Positions 1 to 7,747 of a stretch of 21,326 nucleotides of DNA are shown here, piece after piece (within the stretch, counting starts at the first letter, position 1; each line of letters starts with the position of its first letter). The stretch comes from Nitrospirota bacterium (GTDB taxonomy: Bacteria; Nitrospirota; Nitrospiria; Nitrospirales; Nitrospiraceae), in contig SCVQ01000187.1 in assembly GCA_004296865.1 (NCBI GenBank), positions 1-21,326 on the forward strand. The letters are read 5' to 3'. A program made the position numbers and the translations under genes. Below the pieces are notes generated by a model. It saw only the letters and a program-made list of their open reading frames with translations. It made no database searches and was not told where the DNA came from.

Positions 1-1179
1 CTCGAAAACGTGTTCAAGCTGAAGGGCCCCACGCTGTTGCACGTGATTACGAAGAAGGGGCTTGGCTACGAGCCGGCGATGAAGAACCCGATCTGGTTCC
101 ATGCCTGCCCGGCCTTCGTGCGCGAGACCGGCGAGCCGGCCAAAAAGGCCGCGCGCCCGTCCTATACGGCGCATGCGATGCACGCGCTGACGACGCTGGC
201 GAGGAAGGACCGACGGATCGTGGCCATTACGGCGGCCATGTGCGAAGGGACCGGTCTGACGGCCTTTGAGAAGGAATTCCCCGACCGGATTTATGATGTC
301 GGGATTGCGGAACAGCATGCCGTGACGTTCGCCGGCGGACTGGCCACGCAGGGTCTGCGCCCGGTCGTGGTCATGTATTCGACGTTCCTGCAGCGGGCCT
401 ACGACCAGGTCATCCATGACGTGGCCACCCAGAACTTGCCGGTGACGTTCTGTCTCGACCGGGGAGGCTTGGTGGCGGAAGACGGGACGACGCACCATGG
501 GGCGTTCGACTATGCCTATCTCCGGCACATGCCGAACATGGCGGTGATGGCACCGAAGGATGAAAACGAGTTGCAGCACATGGTCAAGACTTGCCTCGAC
601 CACGACGGGCCGGCGTCGGTGCGGTACTCGCGTGGGAGCTGCTTGGGCGTGACGATGGACCCGGAGCCGACGGCGCTTCCGATCGGGAAGGGCGAGCTGT
701 TGCGGGAGGGCACGGATGTCGCGCTCGTGGCGATCGGGGTCACGGTCTGGCAGGCGGTCGAAGCCGCCAAGCGGCTGGAGGCGGAGGGTATTTCGGCGGC
801 GGTCGTCAATGCCCGCTTCGTCAAGCCGCTGGACGCGGAACTGATCGGGTCCGTGGCGAAGCGCGTGCGCTGTCTCCTGACGGTGGAGGAAGGTTCGCGC
901 ATGGGCGGCTTCGGCTCGGCCGTGCTCGAATCGCTCTCCGACCAAGGGATCCAGGTGCCGACCAAGGTTGTCGGGCTGCCGGATTGGTACATCGAACAGG
1001 GGCCGCAAGACCTGCTGCGTGAGAAGTACGGACTGACCGCGGACGGGATCTATGAGAGTGCCAAGGCCCTGCTCGCACAGAGTTCTCCGGAACTCGTGCC
1101 CGCCCAGGAACGGGTCGGCTGCAGCACGGACTTCTCCCGGAGGCACCGCGTGGTCGAGGGAGACGAACAGGGGAGCTGA
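1..1179 (+). CDS. dxs: 1-deoxy-D-xylulose-5-phosphate synthase, 3' part (5' end outside window)
   Basis: DXS condenses pyruvate with glyceraldehyde 3-phosphate, using thiamine diphosphate, in the first step of the non-mevalonate (MEP) isoprenoid pathway in the cytoplasm. The reading frame is open from base 1, so this is the C-terminal 392 residues of a protein usually near 620-640; the GTG at 10 is not a real start. The transketolase-type pyrimidine-binding domain is clear: YDVGIAEQHAVTF holds the catalytic Glu (fragment residue 104, equivalent to E. coli E370). Next comes DRGGLVAEDGTTHHGAFD, where most homologues have DRAG, then the C-terminal transketolase domain. A tail of about 25 residues follows the conserved end. 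ispG starts 24 bases downstream, so the two MEP-pathway genes are probably co-transcribed. The family call is secure. Confidence 0.96.
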   Translation, partial: LENVFKLKGPTLLHVITKKGLGYEPAMKNPIWFHACPAFVRETGEPAKKAARPSYTAHAMHALTTLARKDRRIVAITAAMCEGTGLTAFEKEFPDRIYDVGIAEQHAVTFAGGLATQGLRPVVVMYSTFLQRAYDQVIHDVATQNLPVTFCLDRGGLVAEDGTTHHGAFDYAYLRHMPNMAVMAPKDENELQHMVKTCLDHDGPASVRYSRGSCLGVTMDPEPTALPIGKGELLREGTDVALVAIGVTVWQAVEAAKRLEAEGISAAVVNARFVKPLDAELIGSVAKRVRCLLTVEEGSRMGGFGSAVLESLSDQGIQVPTKVVGLPDWYIEQGPQDLLREKYGLTADGIYESAKALLAQSSPELVPAQERVGCSTDFSRRHRVVEGDEQGS

Positions 1180-1203
1180 CGGGGCAGGATCGGGCGGATC
1201 GCG

Positions 1204-2421
1204 ATGCACATCTCACGACGCAAAACCAGACAGATCGCAGTCGGACGGGTCAAGATCGGCGGGGATGCGCCGGTTTCTGTCCAGTCCATGACCTCGACCG
1301 ATACCCGCGATGTGACGGCGACGGTGGAGCAGATTCGCCGGCTGGAGCAGGCCGGGTGCGAACTCATCCGCGTGGCGGTGCCCGACATGGATGCGGCGGA
1401 GGCCTTGCCGAAGATCAAGGCCCAGATGACCGTGCCGCTGATCGCGGACATTCACTTCGATCATCGCCTCGCCCTGAAGGCGGCCGAGGTGGTGGACTGT
1501 GTGCGGATCAATCCGGGCAACATCGGGGCTTGGTGGAAGACCGCCGAGGTCATCAAGGCGGTCAACGACCATGGGATTCCCCTTCGCGTCGGCGTCAACG
1601 GCGGCTCCTTGGAGCGGCATCTGTTGGAGAAGTACGGCTATCCGACCGCCGAGGCGCTGGCCGAGTCGGCCCTGAATGCCGTCCACGCCTTGGAGGATGT
1701 CGGCTTCACCAACATGAAGGTGTCGCTCAAGGCGTCGGACGTTCATATGGCGATGGACGCCTATTGGCTTTTTGCCCAGCAGTCGAATTGTCCGCTCCAC
1801 ATCGGCATCACCGAGGCCGGCACCGCCATGACCGGAGCCGTTAAATCTTCCATCGGCCTCGGCTGGCTTCTGACCAACGGCATCGGCGACACGTTGAGGG
1901 TTTCCTTGGCCGCGGACCCGGTCGAGGAAGTGAAGGTCGGGTTTGAAATCCTGAAGTCGCTCGAGTTGCGCCATCGCGGGATCAACGTGATTGCCTGTCC
2001 GACCTGCGGGCGGGTGGAAATCGACGTGGTGCGTCTGGCCAATGAGCTGGAGCAACGCTTGGGGCATATCAAGGCGCCGCTCAATGTCTCGGTGCTGGGC
2101 TGCGTCGTGAACGGGATCGGCGAAGGCAAAGAAGCGGACATCGGCATTGCCGGCGGCGAAGGCGTCGGGATTTTGTTCAAAAAGGGCAAGTTGGTGCGGA
2201 AGGTTCCTATGGAGGAACTGATGGAAACGCTGATCCAGGAAGTGGAAAGCCTGGCCAAGGAAAAAGAAGCCGAGGGGGCGGACGATAGTGCCGTGGCGGT
2301 TGCTGCGAACGAGGGAGCCGGAGAGCCGCCCTGGGCGTTGTCCGGCCAAGCCGTCGGCTATCCGTCCGATCATCGGTCGACCCTGGGCCGCGAGATTCCT
2401 GTCCTGCCGAATAAGCGTTGA
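1204..2421 (+). CDS. ispG: (E)-4-hydroxy-3-methylbut-2-enyl-diphosphate synthase (flavodoxin/ferredoxin)
   Basis: IspG (GcpE) reductively opens methylerythritol cyclodiphosphate to HMBPP, the penultimate step of the MEP pathway, using a [4Fe-4S] cluster. The 405-residue product starts with the typical [16 protein letters not shown] stretch followed by [13 protein letters not shown]. The cluster ligands are visible: C265 and C268 in CPTCGR, C300 in [16 protein letters not shown], and E307. These match E. coli C270, C273, C305 and E312 at a constant offset of five. Residues from about 350 to 405 form an Asp/Glu/Ala-rich tail beyond the usual end of about 370 and are probably disordered. It lies 24 bases after dxs and both act in the same pathway. 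The ribosome binding site is weak (GGGGCAGGA, about 15 bases upstream), but the start fits the family N-terminus. Confidence 0.97.
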   Translation: MHISRRKTRQIAVGRVKIGGDAPVSVQSMTSTDTRDVTATVEQIRRLEQAGCELIRVAVPDMDAAEALPKIKAQMTVPLIADIHFDHRLALKAAEVVDCVRINPGNIGAWWKTAEVIKAVNDHGIPLRVGVNGGSLERHLLEKYGYPTAEALAESALNAVHALEDVGFTNMKVSLKASDVHMAMDAYWLFAQQSNCPLHIGITEAGTAMTGAVKSSIGLGWLLTNGIGDTLRVSLAADPVEEVKVGFEILKSLELRHRGINVIACPTCGRVEIDVVRLANELEQRLGHIKAPLNVSVLGCVVNGIGEGKEADIGIAGGEGVGILFKKGKLVRKVPMEELMETLIQEVESLAKEKEAEGADDSAVAVAANEGAGEPPWALSGQAVGYPSDHRSTLGREIPVLPNKR

Positions 2422-2566
2422 GTGATTGCCGCCGCGCCGGTTCTTCCCGGAGTTTCCATCGCAAGACGACAAGCGAAAGGCTCACGACAAAGGCAAAGGA
2501 TGGAGGTGCGGATACGCCCAGCCTCCCGCCGACCATCCTGACGAAGCCGGTTGCCCCGCCTGTGCG

Positions 2567-2595
2567 TTGAGTTGGAACAGACGGGTCGTTATAAT
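2567..2595 (+). promoter_or_regulatory. sigma70-type promoter of tRNA-Cys
   Basis: TTGAGT at 2567-2572 and a perfect TATAAT at 2590-2595 are separated by exactly 17 bases. The tRNA begins eight bases after the -10 box, so transcription should start at or just before the mature 5' end. This suggests the tRNA is expressed independently of dxs-ispG. Confidence 0.85.
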
Positions 2596-2603
2596 GTTTG
2601 CGG

Positions 2604-2679
2604 GGCGCCGTACCCAAGTGGCTAAGGGAGCAGTCTGCAAAACTGCGATGCGGCGGTTCGAACCCGCCCGGCGCCTCCA
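2604..2679 (+). tRNA. tRNA-Cys (anticodon GCA)
   Basis: A full cloverleaf can be folded by eye. The acceptor stem GGCGCCG (2604-2610) pairs with CGGCGCC (2669-2675), followed by discriminator U and an encoded CCA (2677-2679). The anticodon stem GCAGT/ACTGC encloses the loop CTGCAAA, giving anticodon GCA. The T stem GGCGG/CCGCC encloses TTCGAAC. The U discriminator is the base expected of bacterial tRNA-Cys. Confidence 0.97.
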
Positions 2680-2728
2680 TAGACTCTCCCCTTGTGCGCA
2701 CGTGCGCTAGCGGGGCACGCGGCTCGCG

Positions 2729-2745
2729 GGCTCCTGTGAGGAGCC
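2729..2745 (+). terminator. possible weak terminator after tRNA-Cys
   Basis: A perfect six-base-pair GC-rich hairpin, GGCTCC-TGTGA-GGAGCC, is followed within two bases by only three T residues. It lies 50 bases after the tRNA and could end its transcript, but the short T tract makes this uncertain. Confidence 0.35.
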
Positions 2746-2776
2746 GGTTTGGACGGTACTAGCACGCGACGATTCG

Positions 2777-2802
2777 CGAAAGCCGGGCGGCCCTGGCTTT
2801 CG
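2777..2802 (+). promoter_or_regulatory. hairpin upstream of hpnH
   Basis: CGAAAGCC (2777-2784) pairs perfectly with GGCTTTCG (2795-2802). The ten-base loop GGGCGGCCCT could form three more G-C pairs. It ends 28 bases before the hpnH start and has no T tract, so it may be a leader structure or part of a tRNA-Cys transcript end. Its function is unknown. Confidence 0.4.
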
Positions 2803-2830
2803 TTGCCATAGATGACGAGAGGAGCACCGG

Positions 2831-3847
2831 ATGGCTGTCCCAGTTTCCCAGATGTATACGGTTGTCAAGTATGTGCTGACGCAGAAAATACAGGGGCGTG
2901 AGCGGTACCCGCTGGTCCTTATGCTCGAGCCGCTGTTTCGGTGCAACCTGGCCTGCGCGGGCTGCGGCAAGATCCAGTATCCCGACCACGTGCTGGATAA
3001 GCGCCTGACGCCGGAGCAGTGCTGGACTGCGGCCGAGGAGTGCGCGGCGCCGATCATCAGCATTCCTGGCGGGGAGCCGCTGATCCATCCCGAGATGCCC
3101 GAGATCGTCCGCGGCTTGGTCGCACGCAAGAAATACGTCTATCTCTGCACCAACGCCATTCTCTTGGAGCGGAAACTGGATGAGTACACTCCGTCCAAGT
3201 ACTTGACGTTCAGCATCCACATGGATGGCCTCCAGGAGGAGCACGATCTGGCCGTCTGCCGCGATGGAGTGTTCGAGGTCGCGGTCAAGGCGATCCGCGC
3301 GGCGTTGAAGCGGGGATTCCGCGTCACGACGAACACGACCCTCTTCGAGGATGCGAATCCTGCGCGTGTGCGTGCGTTCTTCGATGAGATGATGAGGCTC
3401 GGGGTCGAAGGCATGATGATTTCCCCCGGCTACAGCTATCAAAAGGCTCCGGACCAGAAAAATTTCCTCAAGCGGGATCGGACTCGCGAGTTGTTCGCCC
3501 GCGTTCTGGGCGATCGCAAGCGCGGCTGGCGCTTTAATCAATCGCCTCTCTTCCTGGAGTTTCTCATGGGGAAGCGGGATTACCAGTGCACGCCCTGGGG
3601 AAACCCGACCTACAACGTCTTCGGCTGGCAGAAGCCTTGTTATCTGTTGCAGGAAGGCTATGCCAAGACCTTCCAGGAACTCATGTCCGATACCGAGTGG
3701 GACCGGTACGGGGTCGGGCGGAACGAGAAGTGCGCCGATTGCATGGTGCACTGCGGCTACGAGGCGTCCGCAGTCGAGGATACCTTCGGCTCGTGGTCCG
3801 GCTTCGGGCGAACCGTGAAAGCCACCCTGCTACCCGATGTCCGGTAG
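2831..3847 (+). CDS. hpnH: HpnH, adenosyl-hopane synthase (radical SAM)
   Basis: HpnH is a radical SAM enzyme that joins a 5'-deoxyadenosyl group to diploptene, making adenosylhopane, the first step toward C35 extended hopanoids. The 338-residue length and overall sequence fit the family well. The radical SAM cluster motif is C38-NLA-C42-AG-C45, followed by the GGEP motif at 80-83. The C-terminal region typical of the family has a second cysteine group (C301, C304, C308) in CADCMVHCGYE. The ATG at 2831 follows GAGAGGAGC with normal spacing. No other hopanoid gene (shc, hpnG) lies in the window. Its position next to dxs and ispG suggests a local isoprenoid/hopanoid group, though a tRNA gene intervenes. 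Hopanoids would stabilise the membranes that hold the respiratory complexes encoded downstream. Confidence 0.96.
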   Translation: MAVPVSQMYTVVKYVLTQKIQGRERYPLVLMLEPLFRCNLACAGCGKIQYPDHVLDKRLTPEQCWTAAEECAAPIISIPGGEPLIHPEMPEIVRGLVARKKYVYLCTNAILLERKLDEYTPSKYLTFSIHMDGLQEEHDLAVCRDGVFEVAVKAIRAALKRGFRVTTNTTLFEDANPARVRAFFDEMMRLGVEGMMISPGYSYQKAPDQKNFLKRDRTRELFARVLGDRKRGWRFNQSPLFLEFLMGKRDYQCTPWGNPTYNVFGWQKPCYLLQEGYAKTFQELMSDTEWDRYGVGRNEKCADCMVHCGYEASAVEDTFGSWSGFGRTVKATLLPDVR

Positions 3848-3891
3848 CCTCCTGCAGGTTGATGGGTGCCACCTCGTCAAACGGTGATGCA

Positions 3892-4281
3892 ATGACCGAT
3901 TCGAAAAACCATGGACCGGAAGCCGGCGTCCTCGAAGGACGCGTGTATCGCCCGCGGACGGCCAGGGAACTGGCTGAGGCGGTGGAGCAGGCCTTCGATT
4001 ATCGTGGAGACGTCACGCTGAAATTGCGATCCGGCGAGACGGTCGAGGGCTATCTGTTTAACCGGATTGCGACCGGCTCGCGTCCCTGTCTCCAAGTGTT
4101 CCCCAAGGGGGAAGTCGGCGAGCGCGTAATTCTCTATGAGGACGTGGCCACCATCGCGTTTACCGGAAAAGACACGGCGTCGGGAAAATCGTGGGAAGCC
4201 TGGGTGTCGAAAAAAGAATCACAACGTCGCGCCGAAGCTGAACAGTCGGAAGCCGAGGCGAAAGCCCGTGGGTACCTCTGA
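3892..4281 (+). CDS. small protein with Sm-like beta-barrel core, function unknown
   Basis: A 129-residue soluble protein of unknown function. Residues 22-37 form a helix (ARELAEAVEQAFDYRG). It is followed by strands resembling an Sm-like/SH3-type small barrel: DVTLKLRSGETVEGYLFNRI, then a basic turn (TGSRPCLQVF), then RVILYEDVATIAFTGKD. The final 25 residues are charged and probably helical. There is no signal peptide or membrane segment. It lies 44 bases after hpnH and is probably co-transcribed. The start is uncertain: an in-frame ATG at 3862 would add ten residues, and neither start has a strong ribosome binding site. The Sm-like assignment is by strand pattern only. An RNA- or protein-binding role would be a guess. 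Confidence 0.8.
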   Translation: MTDSKNHGPEAGVLEGRVYRPRTARELAEAVEQAFDYRGDVTLKLRSGETVEGYLFNRIATGSRPCLQVFPKGEVGERVILYEDVATIAFTGKDTASGKSWEAWVSKKESQRRAEAEQSEAEAKARGYL

Positions 4282-4475
4282 GCCGTCTTCTCTCCAGTCC
4301 TCCCCCTGCACACATTCCTGAGTCTCCTCTGTCCATAGGGCCCCATACAGCCGGGCCTGTCTTGGGCTTGTAAAGTGCGTGAGTGCAAGGGCCTCCTGTT
4401 TTTACCCGCACAGAGCAAGTAATTCGATTTGCCAAAAGGGACCGTTTGCGACGGCTTTGGACGGCAGAGATGTTA
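4282..4475. other. non-coding spacer before the promoter at 4476
   Basis: I see no convincing gene here. Frames in this region are short or antisense and have no ribosome binding site. The base composition is more mixed than in the neighbouring genes, with pyrimidine-rich and T-rich patches such as CCTGTTTTTACCC at about 4396. No clear hairpin-plus-T-tract terminator was found for the hpnH unit. Confidence 0.5.
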
Positions 4476-4504
4476 TTGACAAAGACTATGGCCTATGCTA
4501 GAAA
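4476..4504 (+). promoter_or_regulatory. candidate sigma70 promoter with extended -10
   Basis: A perfect TTGACA at 4476-4481 is followed after 17 bases by TAGAAA at 4499-4504. A TG at 4496-4497 immediately upstream gives an extended -10 (TGCTAGAAA). Transcription would start near 4511, about 100 bases before the next gene. Confidence 0.6.
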
Positions 4505-4613
4505 TGTCGCGCCCAAAGCCGGTTTGTGCCGTGTTTTTGCAAGTTTTTTCGAAGGGTGAGGCGCCGGTGAGCGCATCCGAATTCAGAGGCGGCGACATGG
4601 GCGCCGAGGCACA

Positions 4614-5156
4614 ATGGGGCAAGGGCCGAGAGACGAAAGAGGCGTGGGTTATTGGTCGGCGGTGCTGCCTCTCGGAGTTGCCTGCTTGGGGGCGATTGCG
4701 TATGGCCCAGACATCGCGGTGGCGATGCATGAGGTCGATCACCGTTTCACCGTTGAAGGGCATGTCTGTAAGGCAGACGGTCAGCCGGCGGTGGAAACCG
4801 AAGTGATCGTGAAGGATGCCCGGGTTGCTGTCGGCACCACCGCCTTTACCGATAGTCAGGGATACTATAAGGCCACACTGCACCTGCATAACGACAATCG
4901 AGGCGATGCCATTCTGATTACCGCCCTCGATCAGGAAAAAAAGGTCACCGCTCAATTTGATCCTAAAGATGTTCAAACGGAACGGAAGGTCACGGTCAAT
5001 ATCGGCGCAGGGTGTGACGCATCGGACGAAGCCTCGCCGCGGTGGATATACTACGGGGCGGGCATTGGGCTTGCGGCTGTCGCGGCTTTTGTGGGCGCGC
5101 GGCTGATCAGCCGGCGTCAGCACTCGCGGAAGCGAGGGAAAGGGCCGCGCAAGTAG
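4614..5156 (+). CDS. membrane-anchored protein with carboxypeptidase-regulatory-like beta-sandwich domain
   Basis: A 180-residue protein with a hydrophobic N-terminal segment (about 13-30, signal peptide or anchor) and a periplasmic domain (about 44-132). It has a C-terminal membrane helix (about 144-164) and a strongly basic tail (SRRQHSRKRGKGPRK) that would lie in the cytoplasm. The domain pattern FTVEGHVCKADGQPAVETEVIVKD... TTAFTDSQGYYKATLHLH is typical of carboxypeptidase-regulatory-like or transthyretin-like seven-strand folds. Such domains usually serve as binding or structural modules. Start choice is uncertain because the ribosome binding site is weak. It is bracketed by its own candidate promoter and the strong terminator at 5198, so it is probably monocistronic. 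A specific function cannot be assigned. Confidence 0.75.
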   Translation: MGQGPRDERGVGYWSAVLPLGVACLGAIAYGPDIAVAMHEVDHRFTVEGHVCKADGQPAVETEVIVKDARVAVGTTAFTDSQGYYKATLHLHNDNRGDAILITALDQEKKVTAQFDPKDVQTERKVTVNIGAGCDASDEASPRWIYYGAGIGLAAVAAFVGARLISRRQHSRKRGKGPRK

Positions 5157-5197
5157 GTTGCGTCGTATCGAGTGGCATTCGGGCGATCTGGGCAGAT

Positions 5198-5244
5198 GAC
5201 GCTTTTGCTTCAGGTCAGCTGGCCTGAGTAAGAGCGTCTTTTTT
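5198..5244 (+). terminator. strong Rho-independent terminator
   Basis: The left arm 5198-5214 (GACGCTTTTGCTTCAGG) pairs with the right arm 5223-5238 (CCTGAGTAAGAGCGTC). They give 16 base pairs, including two G-T pairs, with one bulged T and an eight-base loop. Six T residues (5239-5244) follow directly. The T tract is only on this side, so it acts on plus-strand transcripts. It closes the preceding gene and separates it from the respiratory operon. Confidence 0.92.
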
Positions 5245-5272
5245 ATCGTCACCGAAATGGCGTTGCATCGCG

Positions 5273-5278
5273 GATAAT
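5273..5278 (+). promoter_or_regulatory. possible -10 element of the respiratory operon
   Basis: GATAAT is the best -10 match between the terminator ending at 5244 and the first cytochrome gene. No good -35 hexamer lies 16-18 bases upstream, so the promoter may be activator-dependent, or this may be a chance match. Some promoter must lie in this 90-base gap if the operon is not read through the terminator. Confidence 0.3.
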
Positions 5279-5341
5279 GTCGAGATGGTCGATGGCAGAA
5301 CTGAGCCTGTACGGTTTGCAAGAAAGGAGTGGATGGGAACT

Positions 5342-5959
5342 ATGAAGAGCATGACTTGGATGAAGGCGGTGTTCTTTGTCGGGATAGCGGGTGTCGGCCT
5401 GACGGCTGTGGGATGTGGCGGGGAAGGGGGGGAAGGCCCGATCGTGGCGCCGCCGCCGCCGCCGGCCGAGTATGCCGACAAGCACATGCCGGCTGGGTGG
5501 TTTGCCGACGACCAGATCGTGGAAGAGGGGCGGCAGATCTTCATCGGAGCCAAGAATCCCGATGTGAATTGCGCCAGCTGCCATGGAAAGGACGGCAAGC
5601 CGGTCAAGGCGGGGGCTCGCGATTTTCGGGTCACTGAGCGCATGAAGCTCTATTCGGATTCGGTCTGGTTCTGGCGTATTTCCGAAGGGGTGCCCAATAC
5701 CAAGATGAAGGCCTGGAAGAGCAAGCTGTCCGAAGAAGACCGTTGGAAGTTGGTGGCTTTTGAGCGGAGCTTCGGGCTCAAGGGACAGGAGTGGGATCAG
5801 GCGAAGAACGCCTGGGTGCCGGTGGGTAGTGCGGCGGCGGGTGGAGCGGCTCCGGCAGCAGCTCCTGATGCCGGCGGTGCGGCACCTGCAGCTCCTGGAG
5901 CGCCGACGGCTCCTGCGGCTCCGGCGGCAAGTCCGGCTCCTGCCGCTGCCGGCAAGTGA
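5342..5959 (+). CDS. monohaem cytochrome c lipoprotein
   Basis: A 205-residue periplasmic electron carrier anchored by lipid. The N-terminus is a lipoprotein signal peptide with lipobox AVGC (acylated Cys25), followed by a Gly/Pro-rich spacer. The class I cytochrome c domain has haem site C77-AS-C80-H81, a likely axial Met122 (NTKMKAW), and the typical final helix (EEDRWKLVAFERSFG). After about residue 163 the protein ends in some 40 residues of almost pure Ala, Pro and Gly, probably a flexible tether. GGAG at 5326-5329 lies 12 bases before the chosen ATG. An in-frame ATG at 5333 would be too close to it but cannot be excluded. It is the first gene of the respiratory operon, 37 bases before the first bd-like gene. 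Confidence 0.9.
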   Translation: MKSMTWMKAVFFVGIAGVGLTAVGCGGEGGEGPIVAPPPPPAEYADKHMPAGWFADDQIVEEGRQIFIGAKNPDVNCASCHGKDGKPVKAGARDFRVTERMKLYSDSVWFWRISEGVPNTKMKAWKSKLSEEDRWKLVAFERSFGLKGQEWDQAKNAWVPVGSAAAGGAAPAAAPDAGGAAPAAPGAPTAPAAPAASPAPAAAGK

Positions 5960-5996
5960 TCCATTTGGACTTTGGAGAGGGGGGCGGCGAGACAAC

Positions 5997-7715
5997 ATGA
6001 AAATGTGGCAGCGTAGTCTCCTTATCACGCTCGGTCTGCTGGTGGTATTCGGAGCCACTGTCCATGCCCAGGTTCCGAACGCCCCGGTCACCGAGTTCCC
6101 CTATACGGGGAATCGGACCGCGGTTTGGATCGTCGCCCAGCTCCACATCTTGTTTGCGGGGTTTATCCTAGGGGCTCCGATCTTTGTGGTCATTTCCGAG
6201 TGGCTGGGGTACAGAAAGCAGGACCCCCGCTACGACCGGCTGGCCAAGGAAGTGACGAAGGTCACGGTCATTCTCTACAGCATGACCGCCCTGACCGGCG
6301 GTCTCTTTATCTTCGTGCTCCTGGCCACCTATCCGCAATTCACCACGTGGCTGATCAACCACTTTTTCCTGATTTTTGCGGTGATCTATCCCCTGCTGTT
6401 TATCGGGGAGACGATCGTCCTGTATCTCTATTTTTACAGTTGGGACGCGTGGAAGGGGGAGAAGAAGGCGCGCCACATTGCGCTGGGTGTCTTGTTGAAC
6501 GTCATCGGGACCGTGACCCTGTTCGTCATCGACGGCCCGACCTCCTTCATGAATACGCCGTCCAAGGCGATCGAAGGCATTTCGCTGGCCGACTTTATCC
6601 AGACCGCGTCGCTGTGGGACAAGATCTTCAACTACAGCTGGATGCCGCTCAACCTCCACCGCTTGGTGGGGAACGTCACGTTCGGCGGGTTCATCGCCGG
6701 CCTGATCGCGGCCTATATGTACTTGGGGGCCAAGAGCGAAGGAGAGCGATCCTATTACGACTGGATGGGGTTCGTCGGAAATCTCATCGGCGTCGGAGCG
6801 CTTCTGTTTCTCCCCTTCATGGGCTACCTGTTGGCCTATGAGCTCTGCGACTACGATGCCTCCATCTGCCCGTACATGATGGCGGACCAGCTCTCGATGT
6901 TCTTCGAGATGCAGGGGGCCATGATCGGCTTGATCTTCCTGGCCAGCAACTACTATATCTGGCTGAGCATGAAGCGCATTGAGGGCGTGGAGCGGGTCCG
7001 GATGTCGGCCTTGACGATGCTGGTCATGATCGCCCTGCCCTTTGTGATGACCTACACCTGGACGATTTTCCCGGTTCCCGACCCCAAGTCGTTGGGCGTG
7101 CTTCTTCCGCTGGTGCTGGCTCCCATGATTTTGAGCAAGGTCATTCCGCCACTGGGCCGCATCACGGTTTCTTCCAGGACCTTCATCAAGGTCGGCTTCC
7201 TCATGGTCGTGGTCGGGAACGCGATCTGGATGACGCCTCATGGGTTTGTGGCCACGCAAGCCCTGGCCACAGAACATTTGGAGCTGCCATCTGACTGGGG
7301 GTTTCTGGCCCTGATGCCGGCCAAGAATTCGGCGGCGTTTACCCTGGTCTTCGTCACGGTCATGAATTATATCCTGTACAACCGCGCGATCCGGCAGGGG
7401 ACGATCGTCTGGGGTAAGATCGACTTCGCCTCCCAGTTCGTGCTGATCTTCCTGGCGTTCAGCGCAATCTGGACGATGGGGCTCATGGGGGCGGTGCGGT
7501 CGCTGTTGCGGAAGTACTTCCACACCTACAATCTCATGCCGGACTTCACCGCGGAATCGTTCACGCCGACGCTGTCCTATTCAGCCTGGTGGATCACGGC
7601 CATTACGCTGGTGTTCTACATCGTGGTGAGTTTTGCAATCGTGGTGACGCTGCGGGTCGGCAATGCCAAGGGACACGCGCCTGAGGGTAAGCCGCTTCCG
7701 GCCGGAGCAGAGTAA
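5997..7715 (+). CDS. cytochrome bd-like oxidase subunit (CydA-related), copy 1
   Basis: A 572-residue polytopic membrane protein of the cytochrome bd superfamily. A cleavable signal peptide (to about residue 24, TVHA|Q) precedes the first core helix, which canonical CydA lacks. H50 (VAQLHILFAG) corresponds to E. coli H19 and E138 (FIGETIVLYLYFYSWD) to E107, with identical spacing of 88 residues. H221 (MPLNLHRLVGN) corresponds to H186. Position 130, where E. coli E99 would fall, is Ile. The GRQPW motif and the quinol-binding loop (K252/E257 region) are not found. Instead WMTPH (411-415) puts a His where E445 would be, anchoring on the Trp. Two extra hydrophobic segments (about 337-385) precede it. 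Residue matching was done by eye. It probably binds haems and may reduce O2 or pass electrons, but the donor and activity are unproven. Confidence 0.85.
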   Translation: MKMWQRSLLITLGLLVVFGATVHAQVPNAPVTEFPYTGNRTAVWIVAQLHILFAGFILGAPIFVVISEWLGYRKQDPRYDRLAKEVTKVTVILYSMTALTGGLFIFVLLATYPQFTTWLINHFFLIFAVIYPLLFIGETIVLYLYFYSWDAWKGEKKARHIALGVLLNVIGTVTLFVIDGPTSFMNTPSKAIEGISLADFIQTASLWDKIFNYSWMPLNLHRLVGNVTFGGFIAGLIAAYMYLGAKSEGERSYYDWMGFVGNLIGVGALLFLPFMGYLLAYELCDYDASICPYMMADQLSMFFEMQGAMIGLIFLASNYYIWLSMKRIEGVERVRMSALTMLVMIALPFVMTYTWTIFPVPDPKSLGVLLPLVLAPMILSKVIPPLGRITVSSRTFIKVGFLMVVVGNAIWMTPHGFVATQALATEHLELPSDWGFLALMPAKNSAAFTLVFVTVMNYILYNRAIRQGTIVWGKIDFASQFVLIFLAFSAIWTMGLMGAVRSLLRKYFHTYNLMPDFTAESFTPTLSYSAWWITAITLVFYIVVSFAIVVTLRVGNAKGHAPEGKPLPAGAE

Positions 7716-7747
7716 CCGAACGAAGCCGTCAGTACAGCGAGGGGAGC

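Noticed and set aside
1213..2472. 419-residue minus-strand open frame opposite ispG
   Set aside because: ispG is certain on the plus strand. The opposite frame is low-complexity His/Arg/Gly/Leu sequence with no recognisable domain.
4495..4806. 103-residue plus-strand frame overlapping the start of the gene at 4614
   Set aside because: It is Arg/Trp/Ser-rich with no domain signal and shares most of its length with the better-supported beta-sandwich protein frame.
6168..7523. 451-residue minus-strand open frame opposite bd-like copy 1
   Set aside because: It is rich in His, Arg, Gln, Asp and Gly with no family signal or ribosome binding site. This is the usual antisense shadow of a GC-rich gene encoding hydrophobic protein.
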